The notes: generated by a model from the letters alone, not told the origin. Shown: positions 44,577 to 55,932, counted from the first letter of the stretch. The stretch: 64,000 bases of DNA from Opitutia bacterium (GCA_016217545.1 JACRHT010000002.1:248001-312000), one strand, 5' to 3'. Translations and numbers: made by a program.

Positions 44577-44706
44577 CGAACGGGAGCGCAAAACGGTGTG
44601 CCTTTCTACCCCACTAACTCGCAAAAGACGGTCCGAAAGTTCGCCCGCGCGCGAAAAAAAACTGCCCGACGGACCGCCGTTGCGAACGCCCTGCCCGCCC
44701 CTTCCG

Positions 44707-45765
44707 TCAGCGCGCGCCGCGATCAGCCACCAGGCGATCCACTTGCGCGCACACTTCCTCGACGGTGATCAAGTCCATCGCCCGCGCATCGTGCACGCGC
44801 TGGTGCCAGCCAGGTTGACTCGTGCCGAGGAATTGTCGCGCAGCGTCCGCGTAGCGATCCACGCAATAGCGCTGCTCCGGCCACGGTCCGGTCAACGCCG
44901 ACCGCGCCACCGCGTAAAGTCCCACAACCGGCGTGCCCACCGCCGCGGCCAGATGCACCGGTCCCGTGTCCGGCGCGAGCAGTCCTTCGGCGCCAGCGAG
45001 CACCGCCGCGAGCGTGCGCACGGAGGTGCGGCCCGCGAGATTGAGCGCCGGCACCGAGTTGTCGTTCAACCGCACGGCGACCGCGTCGGTCAACGCTTTC
45101 TCGCTCGGACTCGCGCCGCCCGTCAGCACGACGCGCCAACCGGCCATGCGCGCGACATGCTGCGCGACGGCCGCGTAGCGTTCGGCGCGCCAGTTGCGCT
45201 CCGGTTTGCTCGCGGCCGGATTGATCACGAAGTATTTCCCCTCGCCCACCAGCGCGCGCGCCGCCGCGTGGTCGGTCGAGCCGAGCGGCAGCACGAGACT
45301 CCGCACGTAATTTTCCGGCGCGACGCCGAGCGCGCCGGCGAACGCCAGGAAACCCTCCGCGAGGTGCTCGTCGCGATATGGCACGCGCTCGTTGACGAAC
45401 AGCCCGTGCAGGTCGCGACCGCGCCGCGCGTCGAAACCGATCTTGCGCGCCGCCGGCACGCACGCGTGCACGAGGTTGGCGCGGAAGCTCGCCTGCGCCG
45501 CGAGCAACACGTCGAAGTCGCGCCCGCGCAGCGTCCGGCGCAGCGCGAGGTAGTCGCCGGGCTTCATCGGACGCGGCACGGTGACGAACTCCACGCCATC
45601 GAGGCCGAGGAGCAGCTCGCGCGTGATGCCGCTCGTTATCCAAGTGACCGTCGCGTTCGGAAAATTCTTTCGCAGCGTTTGCACGAGCGCCGTCGCAAGC
45701 ACGACATCGCCAAGCGCCGAGAGGCGCACGAGACAAATGCGGCGCGGGGCGGCGGGCGGTTGCAC
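44707..45765 (-). CDS. Glycosyltransferase family 9 (heptosyltransferase-like)
   Basis: 352 residues. The GT9 opening ICLVRLSALGDVVLATALVQ includes the SALGD acceptor loop, and the C-terminal domain holds LAGRTSVRTLAAVLAGAEGL, then APDTGPVHLAAAVGTPVVGL, the D-T-G-P-H signature that binds the ADP-heptose-like donor. INPAASKPERNW is the conserved start of the second domain. GT9 enzymes add heptoses or related sugars to LPS inner core on the cytoplasmic face. The gene starts directly after the stop of the preceding GT9 gene, so both form a unit. Confidence 0.92.
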   Translation of the reverse strand: MQPPAAPRRICLVRLSALGDVVLATALVQTLRKNFPNATVTWITSGITRELLLGLDGVEFVTVPRPMKPGDYLALRRTLRGRDFDVLLAAQASFRANLVHACVPAARKIGFDARRGRDLHGLFVNERVPYRDEHLAEGFLAFAGALGVAPENYVRSLVLPLGSTDHAAARALVGEGKYFVINPAASKPERNWRAERYAAVAQHVARMAGWRVVLTGGASPSEKALTDAVAVRLNDNSVPALNLAGRTSVRTLAAVLAGAEGLLAPDTGPVHLAAAVGTPVVGLYAVARSALTGPWPEQRYCVDRYADAARQFLGTSQPGWHQRVHDARAMDLITVEEVCAQVDRLVADRGAR

Positions 45766-46755
45766 TCAGCTCGTCCGACCGGACGGAAACGGCACGCGCG
45801 CGGGGCCGCTCTCGGCTTCCATGCGACGCTTGAGGCGCGCAAACACGTCGCGCGCGGCGAGCAGGCGCAGATCGCCGACCGGCGCCTGGATGTAGAAATT
45901 CGATGTGCTCGTCAGCGGATACGGCCCGGACAACCGCGGATCGGTCGGACCGAAAATGCCGAGCGTCTTCACACCCAGCGCGGCGGCGAGTTGGAGCGGA
46001 CCGGTGTCATTCGAGATCACCCACTCGGCGTGCGTGATGAGCGCCGCGAGCGAGTTGAGGCTGGTGTTGCCCGTGAGGTTGACGAACGCACCGTCGGGGA
46101 ACGCCTCCTTGCAAGGCAGGTAGTGCGAGCCGGCCCACACGACCTTGCGGCCGGCCTCGCGCACGAGCAGCGACGAGAGCTGCGCGAACTCCGGCCAGCG
46201 TTTGTCGTCGCGGCGGCTCTCGGGAAACATGAGCACCGGACGCAGGCCGTTGCGCTTCTCCATGAACGAGAGGTTCAGCTTGCCGAAATCGCGGAAATGC
46301 AGCGGGCCGTGCAGCTCGGGCTGGGCGTCGACCGCCACGAGGAACTGCAGCAGCGTCTCCAGCGGGTGATGCGGGCCGGGCGTCGGCGCGGCGATTTTCT
46401 CCGAATAGAAAAACGTGGCGCCCTCGCGCGCGTCGGCGCGGCCGAGCTTTCGCTTCGCGTGCGTCCACTTCACCATCAAGCCGGAGCGAATCAGGCCCTG
46501 GAAATCCATCACGACGTCGAACTGCCGCGCACGCACCTCGCGCATGAGCTGAAAAAATCCGCGCACGCCGCCGAGCCGCCGGAACACGAAGATCTGGTCC
46601 ACCACGCTGCTCGAGCGCACGAGCGGGGCGAAGACGTCGCGCACGATCCACGACACGCGCCAGTCGGGCTGTTGGGCCTTCAGCGACGCCGTGACTTGCA
46701 AGCCGTGCACGATGTCGGCGAGCGAGGCGGGTTGGATGATGAGCAGTTCGCGCAT
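45766..46755 (-). CDS. Glycosyltransferase family 9 (heptosyltransferase-like)
   Basis: 329 residues from the ATG giving MRELLIIQPASLADIVHGLQ; an in-frame ATG 48 bases upstream is possible but lengthens the protein beyond the first strand. The acceptor loop reads PASLADIVH instead of the usual SxxGDxxx form. The second domain has PVLMFPESRRDDKRWPEFAQ and LTGNTSLNSLAALITHAEWV, then ISNDTGPLQLAAALGVKTLG and IFGPTDPRLSGPY, where most members have TGPMH; the histidine is replaced by glutamine. The fold is GT9, but the donor or mechanism may differ. First gene of the minus-strand pair; a 133-base region separates it from the divergent fusion gene. Confidence 0.87.
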   Translation of the reverse strand: MRELLIIQPASLADIVHGLQVTASLKAQQPDWRVSWIVRDVFAPLVRSSSVVDQIFVFRRLGGVRGFFQLMREVRARQFDVVMDFQGLIRSGLMVKWTHAKRKLGRADAREGATFFYSEKIAAPTPGPHHPLETLLQFLVAVDAQPELHGPLHFRDFGKLNLSFMEKRNGLRPVLMFPESRRDDKRWPEFAQLSSLLVREAGRKVVWAGSHYLPCKEAFPDGAFVNLTGNTSLNSLAALITHAEWVISNDTGPLQLAAALGVKTLGIFGPTDPRLSGPYPLTSTSNFYIQAPVGDLRLLAARDVFARLKRRMEAESGPARVPFPSGRTS

Positions 46756-46888
46756 GGAGCCGGTGGAGAAATTCCTTTCAACCACCCGCGAGTTAGGTTT
46801 CATCCGACTTCGCCGAAGGCAAATTCAATCACCTTGAGCCGGAAAAATTTGAGGCAATTTAGCGCATTCGACCATCGGCCCGCCCGAC

Positions 46889-48805
46889 ATGGTTAAGCTC
46901 GCGCTCCAACTCGCGGGCTGGGTCCTCGCTCACCTGCCTCTCGCGGCGCTCCGCGCGCTCACCTGGCTGGTCGCAGTCGCGTTCTACTACCTCGTGCCGA
47001 GCCGCCGCCGGCTCATGCACGCGAACCTGCACCACGCGTTCCCCGAACGCTCGTCGGATTGGCGGCGCGCGACCGCCCGCGAATGCATCCGGCGCTTCGT
47101 CGAGACGGCGTTCTACTCGCTCGCCACCCCGTATCTGAGCGCCGCGCGCGTGCGTGAGATCGTGCGTGGCACCGACTCGCTCCGCGCCGCGTTCGCCACC
47201 CACCGCGCGCAGCCGCAAGCCACGCTGTTCTGCTCGCCGCACTTCGCGCACTGGGAGGCGCAGACGGCGCTCTCGCTCCTCGTCGACGGGCCGTTCCCCG
47301 AGTTCGCCTCGATCTTCCGGCCGATCGACAACCCGTCCGCGGACGAGTTCATCCGCCAAACGCGCGAACGCTTCGGCATGCGCCTGCTGTCGCGCAAACA
47401 GGGCTTTCAGGAGGCGGTGAAAATCCTCCGCCGCCACGGCTTCATCGGCATCCTGCACGACCAGAACGCCGGCGACCAAGGCGCGCTCACGCTCCTCTTC
47501 GACCGCGTCTGCTCCACCACCGAGCTGCCCGGGCTTCTCGCCACGAAGTTCAACGCCGCGGTCTACGTCATCTACCCGCGCTACCTCGGCTTCTGGCGCG
47601 TCGAGCTGCACGTCGAGCGCATCGCGCATGAAGGCACGCCGGAGGGCGTGACGATCGCGCTCAACCGCTGGCTCGAGGACAAACTCCGCGCGGACGACAA
47701 CCAATGCACCTCGTGGCTCTGGGGTCACCAACGCTGGAAAAACCAGGACGCGCCGCACGCGCGCTTCCGCCTCGCGCAGAAGCGTAACTTCCTCGCCGAC
47801 GAACTCCGCCTGCGCGGCCTCGCCGCCCTGCCCCGCCGCACGCGCCTGTGGGTGCGTCTGCCCAACTGGCTCGGCGACGTCGTCATGGCGCTGCCGCTGC
47901 TCCGCGCGATCCGCGCCGCGCGGCCGGACGCCGAGATCACATTCATCGCCAAAGCGGCCTACCTGCCCCTCCTCGAAAAACTCTCCCTCGCCGACCGTCA
48001 TCGCGCGCTTCCAAAGACCGGCGGCCTCGCCTACTTCGCGGAGTTCCGCCGCGCCCGCGAGGAATTTCCCGACTGCTACCTGCTCTTCACGAACTCCCAG
48101 CGCGGCGACCTCGAGGCGTGGTGCACCGGCGCGCGCCAGCGCTTCGGCCTCGTGCGGCGCGGCCACCCGCGTCCGCTGCTCACGCACCGTTTCGAGCTAC
48201 CCGCCGACTACGACGAAGCGCAGAACCACCAGCTCGCGCTCTGGACGGATTTCCTCCGGCGCTTCGGCCTCGAGCAGCCCGCGGACTTATCGCCGCTGCA
48301 GCTCTCAGCTCTCAGCCCTCAGCTCTCAGCTTCTTCACCCATTGGTCTGATTTGCGGTTCGGAAAACACGCCCGAGAAGCGCTGGCCCGTGGAGCATTGG
48401 CGCGCGCTGATCGCTGCGTTGCCCGAGCGAAAATTCGCGCTCTTCGGCACGCCGAACGACCGCGCCATCACCGACGCCGTCGCCGCCGGCTTCGGCGAGC
48501 GCGTGGAAAATCTCGCCGGCAAGACGGGCCTCGTGGAGTTCGCCGGACGCCTCCAATCCTGCGCGCTCCTCGTCGCCAACGACACCGGCGGCATGCACCT
48601 CGCCAATGCGCTCGGCGTGCCGGTCATCGGTCTCTTCGGCCCGACGAATCCCGTGCGCACCGGCCCCGTGTTCGACGCGCCCCGCACGCTGCTCCAACCG
48701 CCCGGCTGCCCGCCGACCGGCGGCGGTTCGCTCGCCGACCTCACGCCGGAGACGGTCGTCGCTGCCGTCCGCGATCAACTCTCAGCTCTGGACTCTGGAC
48801 TCTAA
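46889..48805 (+). CDS. Fused lipid A acyltransferase (LpxL/HtrB-like) and GT9 glycosyltransferase
   Basis: 638 residues. Residues 1-300 form a lysophospholipid/lipid A acyltransferase: a membrane-anchoring N-terminal helix, RRRLMHANLHHAF, the catalytic HX4E in SPHFAHWEAQ (His118, Glu123), and ILHDQNAGDQGALTLLFDR. From about residue 318 a complete GT9 domain follows, beginning WVRLPNWLGDVVMALPLLRA and ending with VANDTGGMHLANALGVPVIG and LFGPTNPVRTGP. Thus one polypeptide could acylate lipid A and extend core sugar. Between the two Rossmann lobes of the GT9 part (about residues 470-485) is a serine-leucine rich stretch encoded by the CTCAGCT repeat, and a second repeat copy encodes the last residues and the stop. 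Divergent from the two GT9 genes. Confidence 0.9.
   Translation: MVKLALQLAGWVLAHLPLAALRALTWLVAVAFYYLVPSRRRLMHANLHHAFPERSSDWRRATARECIRRFVETAFYSLATPYLSAARVREIVRGTDSLRAAFATHRAQPQATLFCSPHFAHWEAQTALSLLVDGPFPEFASIFRPIDNPSADEFIRQTRERFGMRLLSRKQGFQEAVKILRRHGFIGILHDQNAGDQGALTLLFDRVCSTTELPGLLATKFNAAVYVIYPRYLGFWRVELHVERIAHEGTPEGVTIALNRWLEDKLRADDNQCTSWLWGHQRWKNQDAPHARFRLAQKRNFLADELRLRGLAALPRRTRLWVRLPNWLGDVVMALPLLRAIRAARPDAEITFIAKAAYLPLLEKLSLADRHRALPKTGGLAYFAEFRRAREEFPDCYLLFTNSQRGDLEAWCTGARQRFGLVRRGHPRPLLTHRFELPADYDEAQNHQLALWTDFLRRFGLEQPADLSPLQLSALSPQLSASSPIGLICGSENTPEKRWPVEHWRALIAALPERKFALFGTPNDRAITDAVAAGFGERVENLAGKTGLVEFAGRLQSCALLVANDTGGMHLANALGVPVIGLFGPTNPVRTGPVFDAPRTLLQPPGCPPTGGGSLADLTPETVVAAVRDQLSALDSGL
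48301..48332. repeat. CTCAGCT short-period repeat, copy 2 (inside coding sequence)
   Basis: Four consecutive 7-base units of CTCAGCT type, one with CTCAGCC, lie in frame within the fusion gene and encode the LQLSALSPQLSAS stretch. Units match copies at 33375 and 48779. Confidence 0.75.
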
Positions 48806-48815
48806 GCTCTCGGCT
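48779..48815. repeat. CTCAGCT/CTGGACT short-period repeat, copy 3 (contains stop codon)
   Basis: Five 7-base units (CTCAGCT, CTGGACT, CTGGACT, CTAAGCT, CTCGGCT) span the 3' end of the fusion gene. The TAA stop at 48803-48805 is part of the CTAAGCT unit, so the repeat determines the protein's C-terminus. Confidence 0.75.
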
Positions 48816-48823
48816 TCCTCGCC

Positions 48824-49800
<977 letters not shown>

Positions 49801-49804
<4 letters not shown>

Positions 49805-50781
49805 GCGAAGCTCTCCTCGAACTCCGCGACGTGCGAACCCACTTCCCGGTCGAGTCCGGCTTCCTGCTGCGCAAACAGACCGGCGTCGTGAAAGCCGTGG
49901 ACGGCGTCTCGCTCGCCATCGCGCGCGGCGAGGTCGTCGGCCTCGTGGGCGAGTCCGGCTGCGGCAAATCCACCCTCGCCCGCACGATCATGCAGCTCGT
50001 GCCGACGACCGGCGGCAGCGTGATCCTCGACGGCAAGAACCTGACCACCGCCTCCGCGTCCGAGGTGAAGGCCGCGCGCCGCGGCATGCAGATGGTTTTC
50101 CAAGATCCGTTCGCATCGCTCAATCCGCGCATGACGGTGTTCGACGCGCTCGCCGAGCCGCTGCGCGTGCACGCGGTCTGTCCGCCCGCCGAGATTCCCG
50201 CGCGCGTCGGGCGGTTGATGGAGCTCGTTGGACTCGCTGCCCGCTACGCGCGGAAATACCCGCATGAGTTCTCCGGCGGACAGCGCCAGCGCATCGCCAT
50301 CGCGCGCGCACTCGCCCTCGAGCCCCAGCTCATTATCGCCGACGAGCCGGTCTCGGCGCTCGATGTTTCGATCCAAGCGCAGATTCTCAATCTCCTCGCC
50401 GCGCTCGTGCGGCAGATGAACCTCACGCTGCTGTTCATCGCGCACGATCTCTCCGTGGTGAAACACATCAGCGACCGCGTCGCGGTGATGTATCTCGGCA
50501 AGATCGTCGAGCTCGGGCCCGCCGCCGCGGTCATCGACCACCCGCGGCATCCCTACACGCGCGCCCTGATCAGCGCGATTCCCACCGTGCGCCCCGAGGA
50601 CGGGCGCGAGCGCATCGTGCTCGCCGGCGATCCGCCCTCGCCGATGAATCCGCCCCGCGGCTGCACGTTTCATCCGCGCTGTCCCTATGTCCGCGAGCAA
50701 TGCCTCGCCACTCTGCCGCCGCTCCGTCCGGCCGACCCGGGTCATACAGCCGCCTGCGTGCGCCTCGATGAAATCGGCTGA
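49801..50781 (+). CDS. Oligopeptide/dipeptide-type ABC transporter ATP-binding protein (OppF/DppF-like)
   Basis: 326 residues from the ATG overlapping the preceding stop. Walker A is GESGCGKSTL, the Q-loop MVFQDPFASLNPRMTV, signature EFSGGQRQRIAIARALALEP, Walker B LIIADEPVSALDVSIQ and H-loop IAHDLSVVKHISDRVAVMYL. The C-terminal HPYTRALISAIP and CTFHPRCPYVREQC segment matches the same subfamily as its partner. The two would form the heterodimeric motor of a peptide importer; permeases must be elsewhere or the pair may serve other subunits. Confidence 0.93.
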
Positions 50782-50805
50782 GGCGGCCCGGCGTCTTTCC
50801 CTCCG

Positions 50806-51525
50806 ATGCACACCTCCCGCTCGCTGTCCCGTTGGATGAGACTCGCCACGCTCGCCCTCGCGCTTGTCGGCGCGTCGGTGCTGCGCGCCGAAGCCCCGGC
50901 CGCCGCGCCGCAGAAGTTCGAACCCGCCATCTTCAAGCGCGCTGCGGCCTGGGTCGGTGAACTCGGCCTGACCGATCCCGCTCAGGCGGAGCGCGTCCGC
51001 ACCGTCATTGCCACGCACCTCACCGCGGTCCGCGACTGGCACAACGCCCATCCCTACACCACCGTGCCCGAGGGTGTGAACCCCGCAACCGGCAAACCGC
51101 TCAGCAAACTCGACCGCGAGATGATCGCCGACGGCGCGATGCCCAAGACCGTCCACGCCGCGCTGATGGCCGGCCTGCGCGCCGACCTGACCGAGGCGCA
51201 GGTCGAGGCGATCCTCGACAAATACACGATCGGCAAGGTCGCCTTCACCCTCAAGGGCTACCACGCGATCGTGCCCGACCTCACCGCCGAGGAGGAAAAA
51301 GTGATTCTCGGCTTCCTGAAACAGGCGCGCGAAGAGGCCGTCGACTACAAGAGCATGCCGCAGATCTCCGCCATCTTCGAAATCTACAAGACGAAGTCCG
51401 AGCAGTATCTGATCTCGCGGGGCCGCGACTGGAAGGCCCTGTTCCGCGCCTACGTTCAGAAGGTCCAGGCGGAAAAAGCCGCGAAGCAGGCCGCGCCGCC
51501 GGCAGCGCCCGCGAAAACCAACTGA
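50806..51525 (+). CDS. DUF3826 family secreted protein
   Basis: 239 residues with a Sec signal peptide (LATLALALVGASVLRAEA, cleavage near residue 28-30). The mature part is mostly helical. I assign DUF3826 from overall layout: a FKRAAAWVGELGLTDPAQAE start, HNAHPYTTVPEGVNPATGK, then KYTIGKVAFTLKGYHAIVPD with EEEKVILGFLKQAREEAVDY, the pattern of this family in Bacteroidota and Verrucomicrobiota. Function unknown; relatives sit near carbohydrate-use genes. It follows the ABC ATPase gene by 24 bases and could be in the same transcript. The last 15 residues are Ala/Pro/Lys-rich. Confidence 0.72.
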   Translation: MHTSRSLSRWMRLATLALALVGASVLRAEAPAAAPQKFEPAIFKRAAAWVGELGLTDPAQAERVRTVIATHLTAVRDWHNAHPYTTVPEGVNPATGKPLSKLDREMIADGAMPKTVHAALMAGLRADLTEAQVEAILDKYTIGKVAFTLKGYHAIVPDLTAEEEKVILGFLKQAREEAVDYKSMPQISAIFEIYKTKSEQYLISRGRDWKALFRAYVQKVQAEKAAKQAAPPAAPAKTN

Positions 51526-51562
51526 CAGGCCGTTGTCAGGGGACCCGGCTAAACTCGGCGCC

Positions 51563-51847
51563 ATGAAAACCGATCCCCTTGCCGCCCGTCGGGAATCGCT
51601 GCGCGAGCTGCGCACGATTCCGGGCATCGGCCCGAGCCTCGCGCTCGATCTCTACTCCCTCGGCATCCGCCGGGTCGCCGATCTCAAAGCCAAGGACCCC
51701 GAGAAGCTCTACCGCCAGCTGGAGCAGCTGACCGCATCGAAGCAGGACCGCTGCGTGCTCTACACCTTCCGCTGCGCGGTCTACTTCGCGAAGACGAAGC
51801 GCCCGCGCCCGGAAAAGTTGCTCTGGTGGAATTGGCAGGACGTGTAG
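51563..51847 (+). CDS. Small helix-hairpin-helix protein (Cdd1/'pathogenicity locus' family)
   Basis: 94 residues from ATG 51563; an in-frame TTG at 51533 is less likely. Residues 15-40 form a helix-hairpin-helix, LRTIPGIGPSLALDLYSLGI, a DNA-binding element, followed by VADLKAKDPEKLYRQLEQLT and a C-terminal CVLYTFRCAVYFAKTKR. Helix-hairpin-helix proteins of about 90 residues with this layout are annotated as Cdd1 family; their biology is poorly known. It ends 44 bases before the AT-richer membrane gene. Confidence 0.8.
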   Translation: MKTDPLAARRESLRELRTIPGIGPSLALDLYSLGIRRVADLKAKDPEKLYRQLEQLTASKQDRCVLYTFRCAVYFAKTKRPRPEKLLWWNWQDV

Positions 51848-51891
51848 AGATTTTATTCGCCCATTTCTCACCGTGTTGCGACAAGTGCGAT

Positions 51892-52557
51892 GTGGATCCA
51901 ACGAGGCAAATCCGGTTTCTTTATCCACCGCTCATTTGTTTGGGTTATCTGCTATGGCTTTTGCTTTCGAATGCCCGGACTGCCGAGGTCTTTTCCCAAG
52001 TTTTCCGCGACGCGCCAACGCCAACAATCACTTTTGTGGGAACGCTGGTTGCTGGTGGTGTTGTCGTAGTGGTCATCGGGTTTATTTTGGGCACGTTCAC
52101 TTACTCGGTAATGCGACTGCTCTCGTTGCTGCGCGGGATCAAAAGCCACCGCCCCTCCGAATGGATTGGATGGCAAACACATGAAGCGTGGTTCAGCGAA
52201 GACGATGCGAACGATATCTGGAGAAGATCCGTCGGGCTTTGGGCTGACCTAAAGAAACGAGATATCCATTTGGCAACCGTTCGCCTCGACTTCGCGTTGA
52301 TTGACGAACGAGTCCACCAGTGGATTGAAAGGCGATGGAACGCGTTCAATATCTCGCTCAATACCGTTATTGGAATTTTGCTGGTAAAAGGTGGCGCGCA
52401 GTATTTCGCCCCATCGTTGCCTCGTCCAAATTTGTGGGCGGAAACAGGGTGGGCTCTGGTGGCGATGTTTCTGATTAATGCGTTTCTTGCATTCAAAGAC
52501 TCTGGAAGAATGCTGGTATTTTGCTCCCAACTCCCCGAGGAAAAGAAAACTCGTTAA
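51892..52557 (+). CDS. Membrane protein of unknown function, AT-richer than its surroundings
   Basis: 221 residues if started at GTG 51892 (MDPTRQIRFLYPPLICLGYL); a GTG at 51826 would overlap the previous gene. Hydrophobic segments lie at about residues 11-26 (PPLICLGYLLWLLL), 46-68 (FVGTLVAGGVVVVVIGFILG), 153-167 (LNTVIGILLVKGG) and 184-200 (ALVAMFLINAFLAF), separated by a long charged region containing WQTHEAWFSEDDANDIWRRS. I do not recognise the family. The base composition and codon use differ from the GC-rich genes around it, with many A/T third positions, which suggests acquisition from another source. It converges on trmL with stops that overlap by two bases. Confidence 0.7.
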   Translation: MDPTRQIRFLYPPLICLGYLLWLLLSNARTAEVFSQVFRDAPTPTITFVGTLVAGGVVVVVIGFILGTFTYSVMRLLSLLRGIKSHRPSEWIGWQTHEAWFSEDDANDIWRRSVGLWADLKKRDIHLATVRLDFALIDERVHQWIERRWNAFNISLNTVIGILLVKGGAQYFAPSLPRPNLWAETGWALVAMFLINAFLAFKDSGRMLVFCSQLPEEKKTR

Positions 52558-53018
52558 GGCGGCATTCCGATCTGCCGCAGCGCCTCGTAGGCGGCCACAC
52601 CGGCGGCGGTCGACAGATTGAGCGAGCGCAGTTCGCCGTTCGCGTGCGGGATTTTCAGCCGCCGGTCGTCGCCGAACTCCGCATGCAGCCACTCCGGCAC
52701 GCCGGCGCCTTCGTTGCCCATCACGAGGCCGTCGCCGTCGGCGAATTTCACTTCCCAGAAAGTGCGCGTCGCATGCGTCGTGAACAGCCACAAACGCTGC
52801 GGCGCGGCCGGGCTGGCCTTGAAGGTTTCCCAGTTCTCGTGCTGGTGCACGTCGAGCGAATACCAGTAGTCCATGCCCGCGCGGCGGAGGTTCGCGTCGG
52901 TGATTTTGAAACCGAGCGGATGAATGAGGTGCAGGCGCGACTTCGTCACGGCACACATGCGGCCGATGTTGCCGGTGTTGGGCGCGATTTGAGGTTGGAA
53001 AAGGACGACGTGGAGCAT
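52554..53018 (-). CDS. trmL: tRNA (cytidine/uridine-34-2'-O)-methyltransferase TrmL
   Basis: 154 residues, the normal TrmL length, from the ATG giving MLHVVLFQPQIAPNTGNIGR. The SPOUT deep-knot motifs are present: NTGNIGRMCAV (motif 1), the VMGNEGAGVPEWL strand-loop (motif 2) and IPHANGELRSLNLSTAAGVA followed by AYEALRQ (motif 3), where the knot forms the SAM pocket. It methylates the wobble nucleotide of leucine tRNAs. The longer in-frame extension upstream lacks conservation. It converges with the unknown membrane gene. Confidence 0.95.
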   Translation of the reverse strand: MLHVVLFQPQIAPNTGNIGRMCAVTKSRLHLIHPLGFKITDANLRRAGMDYWYSLDVHQHENWETFKASPAAPQRLWLFTTHATRTFWEVKFADGDGLVMGNEGAGVPEWLHAEFGDDRRLKIPHANGELRSLNLSTAAGVAAYEALRQIGMPP

Positions 53019-53112
53019 GGCGCGGCGAGCGGATTTAGGCTGGCCAGCCCCGGGCGCATATTCCATCCCATTGTGACCCGGCGCCCGGGCCTGGGACCGC
53101 CGCGCCAACCCC

Positions 53113-53574
53113 ATGCAGCCCGCGTCTTCGTCCTCGCCCAGTTCGCAGTCGGCCGCCGTGTCCGACAGTGGCGCACCGTTTGGCCTCGGCGTCATGCTGC
53201 TCGACGACGAGGTGGCCTACATCGACTTGCTCCAGCAGCTGCTCGTCGAACACCTCGCGTGCCCGGTGCACAGTTTCTCGCGGCCCGCAGCGGCGCTCGC
53301 CGCGCTGCCCACGCTGAACATCGGACTGATCGTCACCGACTATCACATGCCGGGCATGGACGGGCTGGAATTTCTCGCCGCGGTCCAAGCGATCAGGCCG
53401 CACCTGCCCGCGGTCATGATTACCGCGCACGAGATCGAGTTGGGCGTCGGACGCGCCGCCCGCGTGCCGACGCTGAAGGCGGTCGTGCGGAAGCCGTTCA
53501 AGTGGACGGTGCTCGCGGAAGAGATCAACCGCTACTGGACCGGCTCGCGTCCGCCCTTCCCGTTCAACCGCTGA
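53113..53574 (+). CDS. Single-domain response regulator (REC)
   Basis: 153 residues. A serine-rich 25-residue leader is followed by a receiver domain: acidic pair LLDDEVAY (about residues 29-36), phosphoacceptor aspartate in LIVTDYHMPGMDGLEFL, the switch threonine in VMITAHE and the conserved lysine in VVRKPF. There is no output domain, so it probably acts through protein contact in a phosphorelay like CheY/Spo0F. No histidine kinase is near. A strong terminator follows at 53593-53621. Confidence 0.9.
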   Translation: MQPASSSSPSSQSAAVSDSGAPFGLGVMLLDDEVAYIDLLQQLLVEHLACPVHSFSRPAAALAALPTLNIGLIVTDYHMPGMDGLEFLAAVQAIRPHLPAVMITAHEIELGVGRAARVPTLKAVVRKPFKWTVLAEEINRYWTGSRPPFPFNR

Positions 53575-53592
53575 GCGCCGCGCCGCGAAATG

Positions 53593-53621
53593 AAAAAGCC
53601 CGCCTCGCGGCGGGCTTCGTT
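53593..53621. terminator. Bidirectional Rho-independent terminator
   Basis: Perfect 8-base stem AGCCCGCC (53597-53604) and GGCGGGCT (53609-53616), loop TCGC, followed by TCGTTTTT on the plus strand; the minus strand continues into a T run opposite AAAAA at 53593-53597. It lies between the convergent response regulator and prolyl oligopeptidase genes. Confidence 0.88.
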
Positions 53622-53647
53622 TTTGCGGGAGCAGTTAAAGAGCGCGC

Positions 53648-55783
<2,136 letters not shown>

Positions 55784-55880
55784 GCGGCCAAGGCAATGCA
55801 CGGTCGCGCCCGGCGCAAGCCGAAGAGGCTGATTGCTCCCTTCGGACCAACGAAGCGGTCGTTTTGCAGGATGAACGGAC

Positions 55881-55908
55881 AAAAAAGGCGACGCCCGCGC
55901 GTCGCCTT
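55881..55908 (-). terminator. Rho-independent terminator of prolyl oligopeptidase copy 2
   Basis: On the minus strand an 8-base stem AAGGCGAC pairs with GTCGCCTT across an 8-base loop, followed by TTTTGTCC. It lies 25 bases past the stop of copy 2 and upstream of copy 1, so the two copies have separate transcripts. Confidence 0.85.
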
Positions 55909-55932
55909 CGCTCCGGAATCGTGGTGCGCCGG

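Noticed and set aside
44577-44706. Run of eight A (minus-strand T) at 44654-44661 as a terminator for the GT9 pair
   Set aside because: No stable stem precedes the T run on the minus strand, so I cannot support a Rho-independent terminator.
46804-46888. TTGAGC and ATTTAG boxes 17 bases apart as a promoter for the fusion gene
   Set aside because: The second box matches the -10 consensus poorly, and AT-rich bases are few here; not enough support for a promoter call.
51873-52184. 103-codon plus-strand frame with a cysteine-rich stretch inside the AT-richer gene
   Set aside because: It overlaps the longer membrane protein frame in another phase, and its cysteines arise from frame-shifted reading rather than a coherent zinc motif.
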